A stretch of 64,000 bases of DNA from W11650 sp041844915 (GTDB lineage: Bacteria; Bacillota; Clostridia; Lachnospirales; Vallitaleaceae): the NCBI GenBank assembly GCA_041844915.1, contig JBGZBY010000110.1:9272-73271 (forward strand). The letters are read 5' to 3'. Positions 46,614 to 54,605 of the stretch are shown here, piece by piece. The stretch's first letter is position 1; each line of letters starts with the position of its first letter. Made by a program: the position numbers and the translations under genes. Below the pieces are notes generated by a model. That model searched no databases and had not been told where the DNA came from. It saw only the letters and a list, made by a program, of their open reading frames with translations.

Positions 46614-47759
46614 TTATTTTTCCTGCCCTGTCATCTCTATTTGCTTCTGCTGTTTTTCCGCCCAAACTGCCAAGCCTTCGTATTTTTTCTTGCGAGTAAT
46701 TTCCATGATTCCCAGCCTTGTAATATCATGTACAATTGCCGGTATAGGATCTTTCGCCAGATACTCGGTCATTTTCCGCAGCAGCTCCTCCTGATGAGCC
46801 GCTTCCTTCATATCAATAAAATCAATCAAAAGAATTCCGGATAAATTCCGCAGGCGAATTTGTCTGGCCGCTTCTTTAGCCGCCTCCAAATTCGTCTTAA
46901 ACACTGTTTTTTCGTGTTCCCTTCCGCCCTTTGTTTTTCCGGTGTTGACATCGATCACATGAAAAGCCTCCGTCCTTTCTATCAGCAAATACCCTCCGCC
47001 AGAAAGCCATATCTTCTTTTTTTCTGCTTCGGCAAAGGCACCCGCCAGATCATGCCGCAGATAATAATCTATCTCTCGGTAATGAATCGGTATATTCAAA
47101 CGATTGCTTTTGACATATTCCACTGCCCGTTCAAAACTCCCTTTGTGATTCGTATAGATCTCGTCAATCTCACTGCCTTTTAAAATGTCCAACGCGTCCC
47201 TGGTCTGCAAAAGAAGAGGCCCCTTCCAATATTTTGCTTTTTCCGTCAGTCGCTCCGCCTTGGCTGCCAGCTCCTGCATCTCCTGCCAAAGCGCTTCCTC
47301 ATCCCCTGTGCTGGAGCGAACGATAAAGCCGTATTTCCTTTCTTTATCAGCCAAAAACTGCTCCAGCCGCAGCCTTTTGGCTTTTGACAGTTTTTGACTG
47401 AAATAAAGCTTCTGCGTGTCTGAAAGCAACACAGCAAAGCTTCCCTCCAAAGAAAATTTCATCGTCAGCTTCGCGCCCTTCTGACCGCTGCCGCTCCGCA
47501 CCGCCTGAACTAAAATATGATCTCCGCTTTTAATCTCGCCGACAATATCCTGATAAGGCAAAAAGCCGATCGTTTCCTCTCCAATGCTTACAAATGCTGA
47601 ACTGATCGAATTTTGCTTTTCCCGCACAACTCCGATATAAAAATTTCCTTCGGCAGCATCCTCCAGCATGGACTGCGGATATAGATCATAGACATGATCG
47701 TATTCATTTAAAGTGTAATAATAAAGCTGTTTCTGCCATTCGGCAATAAATAAATTCAT
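46614..47759 (-). CDS. rng: Ribonuclease E/G family protein, short form
   Basis: This encodes 381 residues. It has an N-terminal S1 domain (about 35-120; YIGVVREKQNSISSAFVSIGEE) and the RNase H-like/DNase I-like catalytic core with the metal-binding aspartates in IDVNTGKTKGG and LIDFIDMK. Compared with RNase G (about 480 residues), it ends right after TRLGIMEITRKK and lacks the following Zn-link Cys-x-x-Cys motif and the small domain that helps tetramer formation. The ATG at 47759 has an AAGG site; a TTG two codons earlier is less likely. It probably processes rRNA or mRNA. Confidence 0.88.
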   Translation of the reverse strand: MNLFIAEWQKQLYYYTLNEYDHVYDLYPQSMLEDAAEGNFYIGVVREKQNSISSAFVSIGEETIGFLPYQDIVGEIKSGDHILVQAVRSGSGQKGAKLTMKFSLEGSFAVLLSDTQKLYFSQKLSKAKRLRLEQFLADKERKYGFIVRSSTGDEEALWQEMQELAAKAERLTEKAKYWKGPLLLQTRDALDILKGSEIDEIYTNHKGSFERAVEYVKSNRLNIPIHYREIDYYLRHDLAGAFAEAEKKKIWLSGGGYLLIERTEAFHVIDVNTGKTKGGREHEKTVFKTNLEAAKEAARQIRLRNLSGILLIDFIDMKEAAHQEELLRKMTEYLAKDPIPAIVHDITRLGIMEITRKKKYEGLAVWAEKQQKQIEMTGQEK

Positions 47760-47863
47760 GGGCAATATCCTTTTCCTGCTTATTCTTATTCCACATTATA
47801 CCCTACTTTTTAAAAAATAGGAATTAATTTTTCAGGCAATCAACATTTTTTTTATTGCTAAGC

Positions 47864-47892
47864 TTGTATTTTTTGCCATAAACTGTTATAAT
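47864..47892 (+). promoter_or_regulatory. Sigma-A promoter for comFB
   Basis: TTGTAT (47864-47869) and a consensus TATAAT (47887-47892) at 17-base spacing. Transcription should start near 47900, leaving a leader of about 170 bases before comFB. Confidence 0.75.
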
Positions 47893-47924
47893 GATATTAA
47901 CTTCCATTCTTTATTAAAAACTTC

Positions 47925-48060
47925 CGTCTGATTTCTTCAAGCAGGCGGAGGTATCGAAGCAATCAACTTTAGGCAGGACCTCTTATTCGGGAAGGAAGTG
48001 CGATTCGGGAATTACACATTGCGGTTGCAGCTGCATCAGCAAAAGGAGCCGCTCATTTCA
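47925..48060 (+). promoter_or_regulatory. Structured 5' leader of comFB, possible cis-regulatory RNA
   Basis: The leader folds into several helices by eye: TCCGTCTG/CAGGCGGA around an 11-base loop (about 47925-47953), GAGGT/ACCTC, a small GAA/TTC hairpin, GCAGCTGC, and GCGG/CCGC enclosing the last part. The segment with GGGAAGGAAGTGCGATTC vaguely recalls the core of short cobalamin riboswitches, but the conserved 3' half of that class is missing. I cannot assign it to a known class. Confidence 0.35.
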
Positions 48061-48073
48061 AAAGGAGATAGTT

Positions 48074-48340
48074 ATGAAGCTTCATAATATAATGGAGGAT
48101 TTTGTTCTTGATATATTAAACGACACCTTGAAGAAAATGCCAGATTTTTGTCAATGTGATCAGTGCAAAATGGATGTTGCGGCACTTATCTTAAACGATG
48201 TTAAACCTCGCTATGTCGTCAGTGATCAGGGATATGTCTTTTCCAAAACAAATATGCTTTCCCGTCAATTTGAGGCCGATTTAACCGCCGAGGTCATCAA
48301 AGCGGTAATGGTCGTTTCCGAAAACCCAAATCATAGCTGA
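48074..48340 (+). CDS. comFB: ComFB-like late competence domain protein
   Basis: This encodes 88 residues matching the ComFB family (NIMEDFVLDILND, then CQCDQCKMDVAALILNDVKPRYVVSDQGY). The conserved Cys cluster and DVAALxLN...PxYVVS block are intact. In Bacillus the gene lies in the competence operon comF, and some cyanobacterial relatives bind cyclic dinucleotides. Here it stands alone on the plus strand with its own promoter and a long structured leader. AAAGGAG precedes the ATG. A short hairpin with a T-run at 48580-48605 probably ends the transcript. Confidence 0.85.
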   Translation: MKLHNIMEDFVLDILNDTLKKMPDFCQCDQCKMDVAALILNDVKPRYVVSDQGYVFSKTNMLSRQFEADLTAEVIKAVMVVSENPNHS

Positions 48341-48421
48341 AATTTTTAAAATCAGCATGATTTCCGTTTTGGAGTAGTTTAAGCTGTACGCTTAAGTATT
48401 TTTATGTGCATAAAAAATCCG

Positions 48422-48568
48422 TTTTATCTACGGTTTCCGTCAATTATTTAAGATTTTGAAATTTTCTCTATTTATCTAGGCCTTAATCATTTATCCAAGA
48501 ATTTGACCAATTATCTAAGGTTTTGGCAACTTTCCTAAAATTTTAACCATTTATTTAGGTTTTAATAA
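48422..48568. repeat. Seven-unit degenerate 20-bp tandem repeat
   Basis: Units with consensus like AATTATCTAAGGTTTTGACC start at 48422, 48442, 48469, 48489, 48509, 48529 and 48549. The last five are exactly 20 bases apart. The array is AT-rich, not a multiple of three and not within a gene, lying between comFB and the enolase terminator. Confidence 0.7.
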
Positions 48569-48579
48569 GCCCTTCTCCT

Positions 48580-48605
48580 CCCTCGGCATAGCCGGGGGAT
48601 TCTTT
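48580..48605 (+). terminator. Terminator after comFB
   Basis: CCCTCGGC/GCCGGGGG stem with an ATA loop followed by ATTCTTTTT on the plus strand. Confidence 0.65.
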
Positions 48606-48619
48606 TTGCGTTTCAGCCA

Positions 48620-48658
48620 AAAGGCTTTCGGAGCATAAGCCGCGCTCCGAAAGCCTTT
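48620..48658. terminator. Terminator after enolase (probably bidirectional)
   Basis: A perfect 15-base stem (AAAGGCTTTCGGAGC and complement) with a nine-base loop, 25 bases past the eno stop. T-rich runs occur on both sides. Confidence 0.8.
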
Positions 48659-48683
48659 CTTTTGCCATTAAAGCAATTTTATC

Positions 48684-50021
48684 CTATTTGTTTTTCAAGT
48701 TAAACCAAGCGTCCAGTCCCGGATAGTACGCAATATCATCCAGTTCTTCTTCAATTCTAAGAAGCTGATTGTATTTTGCCACACGATCCGTTCTTGCCGG
48801 CGCACCGGTCTTGATCTGTCCGGCATTTACCGCTACTTCAATATCGGCAATCGTAGCGTCTTCGGTTTCACCGGAACGATGGGAAACAACGGCAGTATAG
48901 CCGGCGCGATTTGCCATCTTGATTGCATCAAAGGTTTCCGTCAAGGAACCGATTTGATTTACCTTAATCAGGATCGAGTTTGCACAACCTTCTTCAATAC
49001 CTCTTGCCAAGCGGGAAGTATTGGTAACAAACAGATCGTCGCCAACCAACTGAATCTTCTTGCCCAAACGCTCGGTCAAAAGCTTCCAGCCTTCCCAGTC
49101 ATTTTCATCCAAGCCGTCCTCAATTGAGATGATCGGGTATTTGTTGACCAGCATTTCATAATAATCAACCATTTCCGCAGAGGTACGATAAATCTTATCG
49201 CCGCCCTTGGCTTCCGTTTCTCCTTCAAAGAAGTATTTTCCGCATTCATCACAGAAAAGTTCGGAAGCAGCCACGTCAAGCGCAATTCTAAAGTCCTTGC
49301 CTGCCTCGTAGCCAGCCTTAGCAATCGCTTCCATAATTAGATCAAGCACATCCTCGGCAGTTGCAAGGTTCGGAGCAAAGCCGCCCTCATCGCCGATCGC
49401 CGTTGATAAGCCCTTGGACTTAAGTACGGACTTCAAATTGTGATAAACCTCTGCACAGCTACGCAGCGCTTCACTAAAAGAGGTTGCGCCTACCGGCATG
49501 ATCATGAATTCCTGAAAATCAACTGTATTATCAGCATGCTGTCCGCCGTTTAAAATATTCATCATTGGAACCGGCAGAGTATAGCTGTTGAAGCCGCCCA
49601 AATATTGATACAAAGGCATTCCCAAAGCCGCTGCCGCCGCCTTAGCTACCGCCATGGACACTGCCAAGATCGCATTGGCGCCCAGCTTCGACTTATTTTC
49701 CGTACCGTCCAGCTCAAGCATCAGCTCGTCAATATATCTTTGATCCAAGGCATTTAAGCCGATCAACTCTTCTGCAATAATCTCATTGACATTATCTACT
49801 GCATTTAAAACGCCCTTACCCAAATAGCGATCACCGCCGTCGCGCAGCTCTACTGCTTCAAACTCGCCGGTCGAAGCACCAGAGGGAACTGAAGCGCGTC
49901 CCAAATAAAGACGATTGGTTTCTTCGTTTAATACGGTAACGTCAACCTCAACCGTGGGATTTGCTCTTGAGTCCAACACCTCTCTGGCAAGAACGTCTGT
50001 AATTTCAAGATAACCTTTCAT
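48684..50021 (-). CDS. eno: Enolase (phosphopyruvate hydratase)
   Basis: This 445-residue glycolytic enzyme converts 2-phosphoglycerate to phosphoenolpyruvate. Signatures: EVLDSRANPTVEVDV at the N-terminus, GDEGGFAPN near residue 210, metal ligands in RIALDVAASE, SIEDGLDENDW and QLVGDDLFVTN, and the family signature LIKVNQIGSLTETFDA. Length and motifs are complete. It has its own promoter and terminator, separate from the gap-pgk-tpi cluster a few kilobases away. Confidence 0.98.
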   Translation of the reverse strand: MKGYLEITDVLAREVLDSRANPTVEVDVTVLNEETNRLYLGRASVPSGASTGEFEAVELRDGGDRYLGKGVLNAVDNVNEIIAEELIGLNALDQRYIDELMLELDGTENKSKLGANAILAVSMAVAKAAAAALGMPLYQYLGGFNSYTLPVPMMNILNGGQHADNTVDFQEFMIMPVGATSFSEALRSCAEVYHNLKSVLKSKGLSTAIGDEGGFAPNLATAEDVLDLIMEAIAKAGYEAGKDFRIALDVAASELFCDECGKYFFEGETEAKGGDKIYRTSAEMVDYYEMLVNKYPIISIEDGLDENDWEGWKLLTERLGKKIQLVGDDLFVTNTSRLARGIEEGCANSILIKVNQIGSLTETFDAIKMANRAGYTAVVSHRSGETEDATIADIEVAVNAGQIKTGAPARTDRVAKYNQLLRIEEELDDIAYYPGLDAWFNLKNK

Positions 50022-50102
50022 TGATTAATCTCCTTTCAAAATGCTTTTTATGAACGATTTTTAAATCGGGGATATGGTCGCATCCATTTCCCTTTCCTTT
50101 AT

Positions 50103-50130
50103 AGTATAACCGATATAGCCAAAAAATCAA
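50103..50130 (-). promoter_or_regulatory. Sigma-A promoter for eno
   Basis: TTGATT (50130-50125) and TATACT (50108-50103) on the minus strand at 16-base spacing, about 80 bases before the eno start. Confidence 0.65.
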
Positions 50131-50221
50131 GGAATTTCTTTTAAAAAACCGGAATATTTCGATCTCGCCGGCTATGCTCACGCCAAGTCAAATGCCGCTT
50201 GATAGGAGCGGCCGTTTCGCC

Positions 50222-51709
50222 TTACTGGCTGACCCTTTGAATGTTTTTGGCAAAATTTTGATTACCGGCGATAACCACACTATAATTGAGAAAAAGGATA
50301 TCATCAAAGCCCTTTTCATTGGCATAGGCCACCGCATTTGCCTGAAAATGTCTGGGGTCAATCACATGAATCTCTTTATAGTGATTCATCAAAAACGGAA
50401 TAAAGGCATTGCCATATGAATCCTTAAATACCAAAATTTTTCGATTGGTATCAACATTGGTAGTAATTATCGACAACGGCTCATCACCGCTCAAAAAGAC
50501 TAAATATTTATTCTTAAAGCTTGCTTTGCCGTAGCTTTCGTTAATTACATTCCAGTCCAATACTCCGCCCTTTGAGGTGTGAATCTTAAAGGTTGATTCC
50601 ACCAGCGGCATAAAAACCTCGACCGTATCGGGGTTGGCCGCCACCTTCTGGCTGCGTGTTTTGTCATACAGCGTTCCTAAAAAGCCGGGGAAATCCTTTT
50701 TTTCATATTTATCCAGCGTTACCGGCGAAAATCCCGCTGTCCTGACAAAGGCTTCATAGGCATAATAGGCGCCTCTAGCCGTCCAGTGGTGATCGGAGCG
50801 AAAATACAGATAGTCCTGATAATGAGCAAAGATTGAGCTTCTGGCGTCAACCGGCGTAATACGCGGCGCCAAAAAGCTGTTAATCACTCCAATCGCTTCT
50901 TCTTGAGAGGATCCCATTTCACGATACTTTTTATTTTGCACAAACTCAATATGACTGGGCGCAATCAAGGAAAAGATTCTTACATTTTCCGGCACCTTGG
51001 CGGCAAATTGATTGAGGCTTTCGGCATAAAACTGGCAAGCCGCTGTCCGATAGCCAAAAATTTCATAAACCGAGTCCTTTAGCACCAGAAAATTGCTTCT
51101 AACCTCGCCGACCTCATTGTCGTCAACATCGTTAATTACCATTTCCGTATTTGGAGCCGTCGGCTGTGCCGTTTCCGCGCCGGATATCTCATTCGCCTCC
51201 TGCGGATTGGCCACCAAATACTCCTCAATTTCCCTGCGGGCATATAGCTTTACTCTTTCGTTCAAATCACGGACGCTTCCAACCAGACCTGCTCCGCGTT
51301 CCTCCGCCACAACCTCCGTTTCCGCAGGCTTTACCTCGACCGAAGCCGGCTGCTCCTGCGCCTTATCGGGACCAGCAGCAAACTGATCTCCGGTATTTAG
51401 TGTTATAATCTCTGCTTCATCCTCCCCGGAAATACCCTTTAAGGCATTCAGCTTATCTCCCAGGCCAATCCAGCTCTCACGGAACATAAAGCGATCAGCA
51501 TAAAAGGTTTCGATTCCAGTAAAAAAAGCACCGCTTTTTAAGTTCTCTGCCGAAAGCTCCGGAAATTTCGCCAGCGCCCTGTTCTCCTGTGCCGAAATCT
51601 CCTGGCGATTATACAGAATCATATTTAAAAGCCCCATGACAATCAAGCCCAATACAAATAACACTACATTTAATTTCTTGATCATTCCACTTGTATTCTC
51701 TCTTTCCAC
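50222..51709 (-). CDS. DHHW-motif AlgJ/AlgX-like protein, O-acetylation partner of MBOAT
   Basis: This encodes 495 residues. One N-terminal membrane segment (LNVVLFVLGLIVMGLLNMILY) anchors an extracellular SGNH-hydrolase-like domain. The DHHW block YFRSDHHWTARGAYYAYEAF (near residue 305) and the GDSY-like motif FKDSYGNAFIPFLMNHY (near 425) match the family that transfers or handles acetyl groups for exopolysaccharide or cell-wall acetylation (AlgJ/AlgX, DltD-like context). A Glu/Ala/Pro-rich insert (about 115-190) is extra. Start codon GTG 51709 is used; ATG 51685 is possible. It follows the MBOAT gene. Confidence 0.85.
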   Translation of the reverse strand: MERENTSGMIKKLNVVLFVLGLIVMGLLNMILYNRQEISAQENRALAKFPELSAENLKSGAFFTGIETFYADRFMFRESWIGLGDKLNALKGISGEDEAEIITLNTGDQFAAGPDKAQEQPASVEVKPAETEVVAEERGAGLVGSVRDLNERVKLYARREIEEYLVANPQEANEISGAETAQPTAPNTEMVINDVDDNEVGEVRSNFLVLKDSVYEIFGYRTAACQFYAESLNQFAAKVPENVRIFSLIAPSHIEFVQNKKYREMGSSQEEAIGVINSFLAPRITPVDARSSIFAHYQDYLYFRSDHHWTARGAYYAYEAFVRTAGFSPVTLDKYEKKDFPGFLGTLYDKTRSQKVAANPDTVEVFMPLVESTFKIHTSKGGVLDWNVINESYGKASFKNKYLVFLSGDEPLSIITTNVDTNRKILVFKDSYGNAFIPFLMNHYKEIHVIDPRHFQANAVAYANEKGFDDILFLNYSVVIAGNQNFAKNIQRVSQ

Positions 51710-51853
51710 AATATTTTCCCATTGCTTTCCTGACGGCCTGCTCGTCTATGCCCCTTGGCGAAAGCAACTCCTTCCGCCTGACGCTTCCGCCCGCAATCTC
51801 TCCCATGCTCTGTATTCTCTTATTTTTCTTAACAGTCTGTTTGCTCCTGCTGA

Positions 51854-53239
51854 TCAAAATCGGAAATACAAAAAGGGATTGTAGGTCTGCCCAACCAGCA
51901 TTGCTACCGAAGAAAAGAACAAACCTCCATTGAGCAATAATAAAACCGGTGTCTGTTCAAGCTTTGTTCGCTTCCAGAGATATCCCAAAATCGGCGTGCA
52001 GGCAATCAGCGCAACCAAAATAAAATAAATATTATTCTCTAAAATAATCTCAAACTGTAAATTCTTAAAAGGAAGCCCTGCCAAACCGAACATTTGCTTT
52101 AAGTAGCCCAGCGCATCCGTTAAGGATTCAAAATAAAAGAACACCCAGCCCACTAGGGTAAGAAAGACGCAATATACATGCCCGAAAAATTGGGGCATTT
52201 TCCAGCCAGTTTTATCCCGAAACACTCTCTCCACGGCAATAAAAACACCGTAATAAAGACCCCAGACTACAAAATTCCAAGACGCGCCATGCCATAGCCC
52301 CGTTAAAAACCAGACAATAAATAAATTGCGATAAGCATGCCGCCGGTTTCCGCCTAATGGAATATATAGATAATCTCGGAAAAATGTTCCCAGAGAAATA
52401 TGCCAGCGCCTCCAAAAATCCGTTGCCGATGTTGAAATATAGGGATAGTTAAAGTTTTCCTTATAGGTAAAGCCAAACATTTTTCCCATACCAATCGCCA
52501 TATCCGAATAGCCGGAAAAATCAAAAAAGATCTGAAAGGAAAAAAACAGAATTCCCAGCCAAGAACCCAGAACCGAAGCATTTTGCCCGCCGATCACCAA
52601 GATTCCTTCTCCCAAGGCTCCGGCCGTATTGGCAATCAGCACCTTTTTGGCTAAGCCCAAAATAAAGCGGTTGACGCCATTGCTAAATTCATCCAGCTTA
52701 AATACCCGATTGTCAATCTCATTGGCAATATCGACATAGCGCACGATCGGCCCAGCCACCAGCTGGTGAAACAGCGATACAAACAGCAAAAATTTAGAAA
52801 GCGATCTCTGTGCCCTAGTTTCTCCCCGATACACATCAATCGTATAGGAAATTGTCTGAAAGGTATAAAATGAAATGCCGATCGGCAGGGAAAAGCCCTG
52901 ATATCCAATATTCATTCCCGTCAAGGAGCTAATCGTGCCTACAATCATACCGGAATATTTAAAAATTGCCAGCAATCCCAAATTCAGTACCAAGGAACTG
53001 ACCACTGCCGCCTTTGCCTGCCATTTCCCGCGATGACCTTCAATAATAAGCCCATGAATATAGTCTACCCCCGCGCTAAACAGCAATAAAGTGATCCAAA
53101 CCGGCTCTCCCCATGCATAAAAAATCAGCGAGGCAATGATCAGCACCCAATTTTTAGCATTGCGGCTAGGCATCTGATAATATACCACCAAACAAATCGG
53201 CAAAAATACAAAAATAAAAAAAAGACTTGAAAATACCAT
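51854..53239 (-). CDS. MBOAT family O-acyltransferase (AlgI/DltB-like)
   Basis: This is a 461-residue membrane-bound O-acyltransferase with about ten hydrophobic segments. The start MVFSSLFFIFVFLPICLVVYY is typical of AlgI-like proteins, as are SDMAIGMGKMFGF and SATDFWRRWHISLGTFFRDYLYIPLGGNRR. The catalytic His lies in WFLTGLWHGASWNFVVWG. It is thought to move acetyl groups across the membrane to the DHHW partner encoded next, which acetylates an exported polysaccharide. It is read from the promoter at 53351-53379. Confidence 0.93.
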   Translation of the reverse strand: MVFSSLFFIFVFLPICLVVYYQMPSRNAKNWVLIIASLIFYAWGEPVWITLLLFSAGVDYIHGLIIEGHRGKWQAKAAVVSSLVLNLGLLAIFKYSGMIVGTISSLTGMNIGYQGFSLPIGISFYTFQTISYTIDVYRGETRAQRSLSKFLLFVSLFHQLVAGPIVRYVDIANEIDNRVFKLDEFSNGVNRFILGLAKKVLIANTAGALGEGILVIGGQNASVLGSWLGILFFSFQIFFDFSGYSDMAIGMGKMFGFTYKENFNYPYISTSATDFWRRWHISLGTFFRDYLYIPLGGNRRHAYRNLFIVWFLTGLWHGASWNFVVWGLYYGVFIAVERVFRDKTGWKMPQFFGHVYCVFLTLVGWVFFYFESLTDALGYLKQMFGLAGLPFKNLQFEIILENNIYFILVALIACTPILGYLWKRTKLEQTPVLLLLNGGLFFSSVAMLVGQTYNPFLYFRF

Positions 53240-53350
53240 GCTTTCCTCTCTCTGCTATATTTTTTCTATGTCAGCAATCCTCTCCCGCGATTCTCTAAAA
53301 AACCATATTTTCCTAAAGATATCGCACCATCTAGGCTTGCTCTGCTCCTT

Positions 53351-53379
53351 ATTGTAGCCTATAAAAATTCCACTGTCAA
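53351..53379 (-). promoter_or_regulatory. Sigma-A promoter for MBOAT/DHHW operon
   Basis: Consensus TTGACA (53379-53374) and TACAAT (53356-53351) on the minus strand at 17-base spacing. Confidence 0.8.
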
Positions 53380-53490
53380 GTTAAAAAACACTATAAAAAT
53401 CCTGAGATAAAAGCTGTCAAAAAAAGATACTTTCGCATATCGAAGCTTCCTTCCCTTTAAAAACCATATTTTAATTTTATCTTTCAGCAA

Positions 53491-53516
53491 AGCAGGATAG
53501 CTAACGCTATCCTGCT
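53491..53516 (-). terminator. Hairpin downstream of tpiA, probable terminator
   Basis: A perfect 11-base stem (AGCAGGATAGC and complement) with a TAAC loop, about 220 bases past the tpiA stop. The U-tract is weak. The remaining gap 53240-53737 holds the MBOAT promoter and no gene. Confidence 0.55.
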
Positions 53517-53737
53517 ATAAAGCTTGATTTTATCCTTTACCAGCACTATTTGGCAAAACCGCTAAAAAAAGAAGCCATTGCCCGCATAGGAACTTTTAAA
53601 ATCAAGTCGATATAAAGCTCCTATCGCTGCAATAGCCTCTTTTCTTTTATTATCACTGTTTTCGGCTAATCTTCATCATTGGAAGCCGCGCCGTTTCGCC
53701 CCTTTTTCCCTCTGGGCATCCATGGCCGGAAGCACTG

Positions 53738-54481
53738 CTACTGAACAATCCCGGCAAAATCCTTCGTCAAGGATGCGCCGCCAACCAAGCCTCCGTCAAT
53801 ATTGGGCATACCAAAAATTTCCTTGGCATTGTCCGGCTTAACGCTTCCGCCGTATTGAATGCGAATTTCCTCCGCCGCTTCGCCATAAAGCTCCTTCAAA
53901 ACCTTACGAATCGCCGCGCAAACCTCCTCAGCCTGCTCATTAGTCGCCGTTCTGCCGGTACCGATCGCCCAGATCGGCTCATAGGCAATAACCACTTCTT
54001 TTACTCTGGTCGGGCACACTCCCTGCAAAGCAATCTTAGTCTGCAAGCGCACCAGATCCTCCGTAATTCCCTGTTCTCTCTGCTCTAAGCTCTCGCCTAC
54101 ACAAACAATTGGTACCAGACCATGCTCCAAGGCCTTTAAAACCTTTTTATTGACCGTTTCATCGGTTTCCGCAAAATACTGCCTTCTCTCGGAATGGCCG
54201 AGAATAACATACTTTACGCCCATTTCCGTCAGCATCTTAGGAGCTACTTCCCCAGTAAAAGCCCCGGCTTCTTCAAAATACATATTTTGAGCGCCAATTC
54301 CTATATTGCTGCCGCGAACCGCCTCCAAGGCCGCCGCCAAACTAACTGCCGGCGGGCAGAAAACGACTTCTGCCTCCGCGTTTGCCAGCAAAGGCTTCAA
54401 TTCATTGATCAAAGCTACCGCTTCCTGCGGAGTTTTATTCATCTTCCAGTTTCCGGCAATAATTTTTCTTCTCATATCCAT
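53738..54481 (-). CDS. tpiA: Triosephosphate isomerase
   Basis: This encodes about 247 residues. It interconverts dihydroxyacetone phosphate and glyceraldehyde-3-phosphate. Active-site Lys is in AGNWKMNKT, His in ILGHSERRQYF, Glu in VIAYEPIWAIGTGRTA, and the phosphate loop in IQYGGSVKPDN. The frame is open further upstream, but ATG 54481, with AAAGG five bases before it, gives the normal N-terminus. It follows pgk, as in many Firmicutes glycolysis clusters. No gpmI follows; eno lies about 4 kb further on. Confidence 0.96.
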   Translation of the reverse strand: MDMRRKIIAGNWKMNKTPQEAVALINELKPLLANAEAEVVFCPPAVSLAAALEAVRGSNIGIGAQNMYFEEAGAFTGEVAPKMLTEMGVKYVILGHSERRQYFAETDETVNKKVLKALEHGLVPIVCVGESLEQREQGITEDLVRLQTKIALQGVCPTRVKEVVIAYEPIWAIGTGRTATNEQAEEVCAAIRKVLKELYGEAAEEIRIQYGGSVKPDNAKEIFGMPNIDGGLVGGASLTKDFAGIVQ

Positions 54482-54605
54482 CAAATCCTTTCCGTTTTTT
54501 CCTAATCCGTTCAACTCTCTCCATTTTTTAAGAGCTTCTCTCTTTGCTAATCAGTCCTCTTGCCTCGCCAGCAAAAATACGGCTCTTTGATAAGGAGAAA
54601 CCAGA

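Noticed and set aside
47925..48060. Cobalamin, c-di-GMP or FMN riboswitch upstream of comFB
   Set aside because: Only fragments (GGGAA, GTG, ATTC) match and the conserved 3' halves of these classes are missing. Reported only as an unassigned structured leader.
48422..48568. CRISPR array
   Set aside because: The 20-base units are contiguous and diverged, without conserved repeats separated by unique spacers, and there are no cas genes.
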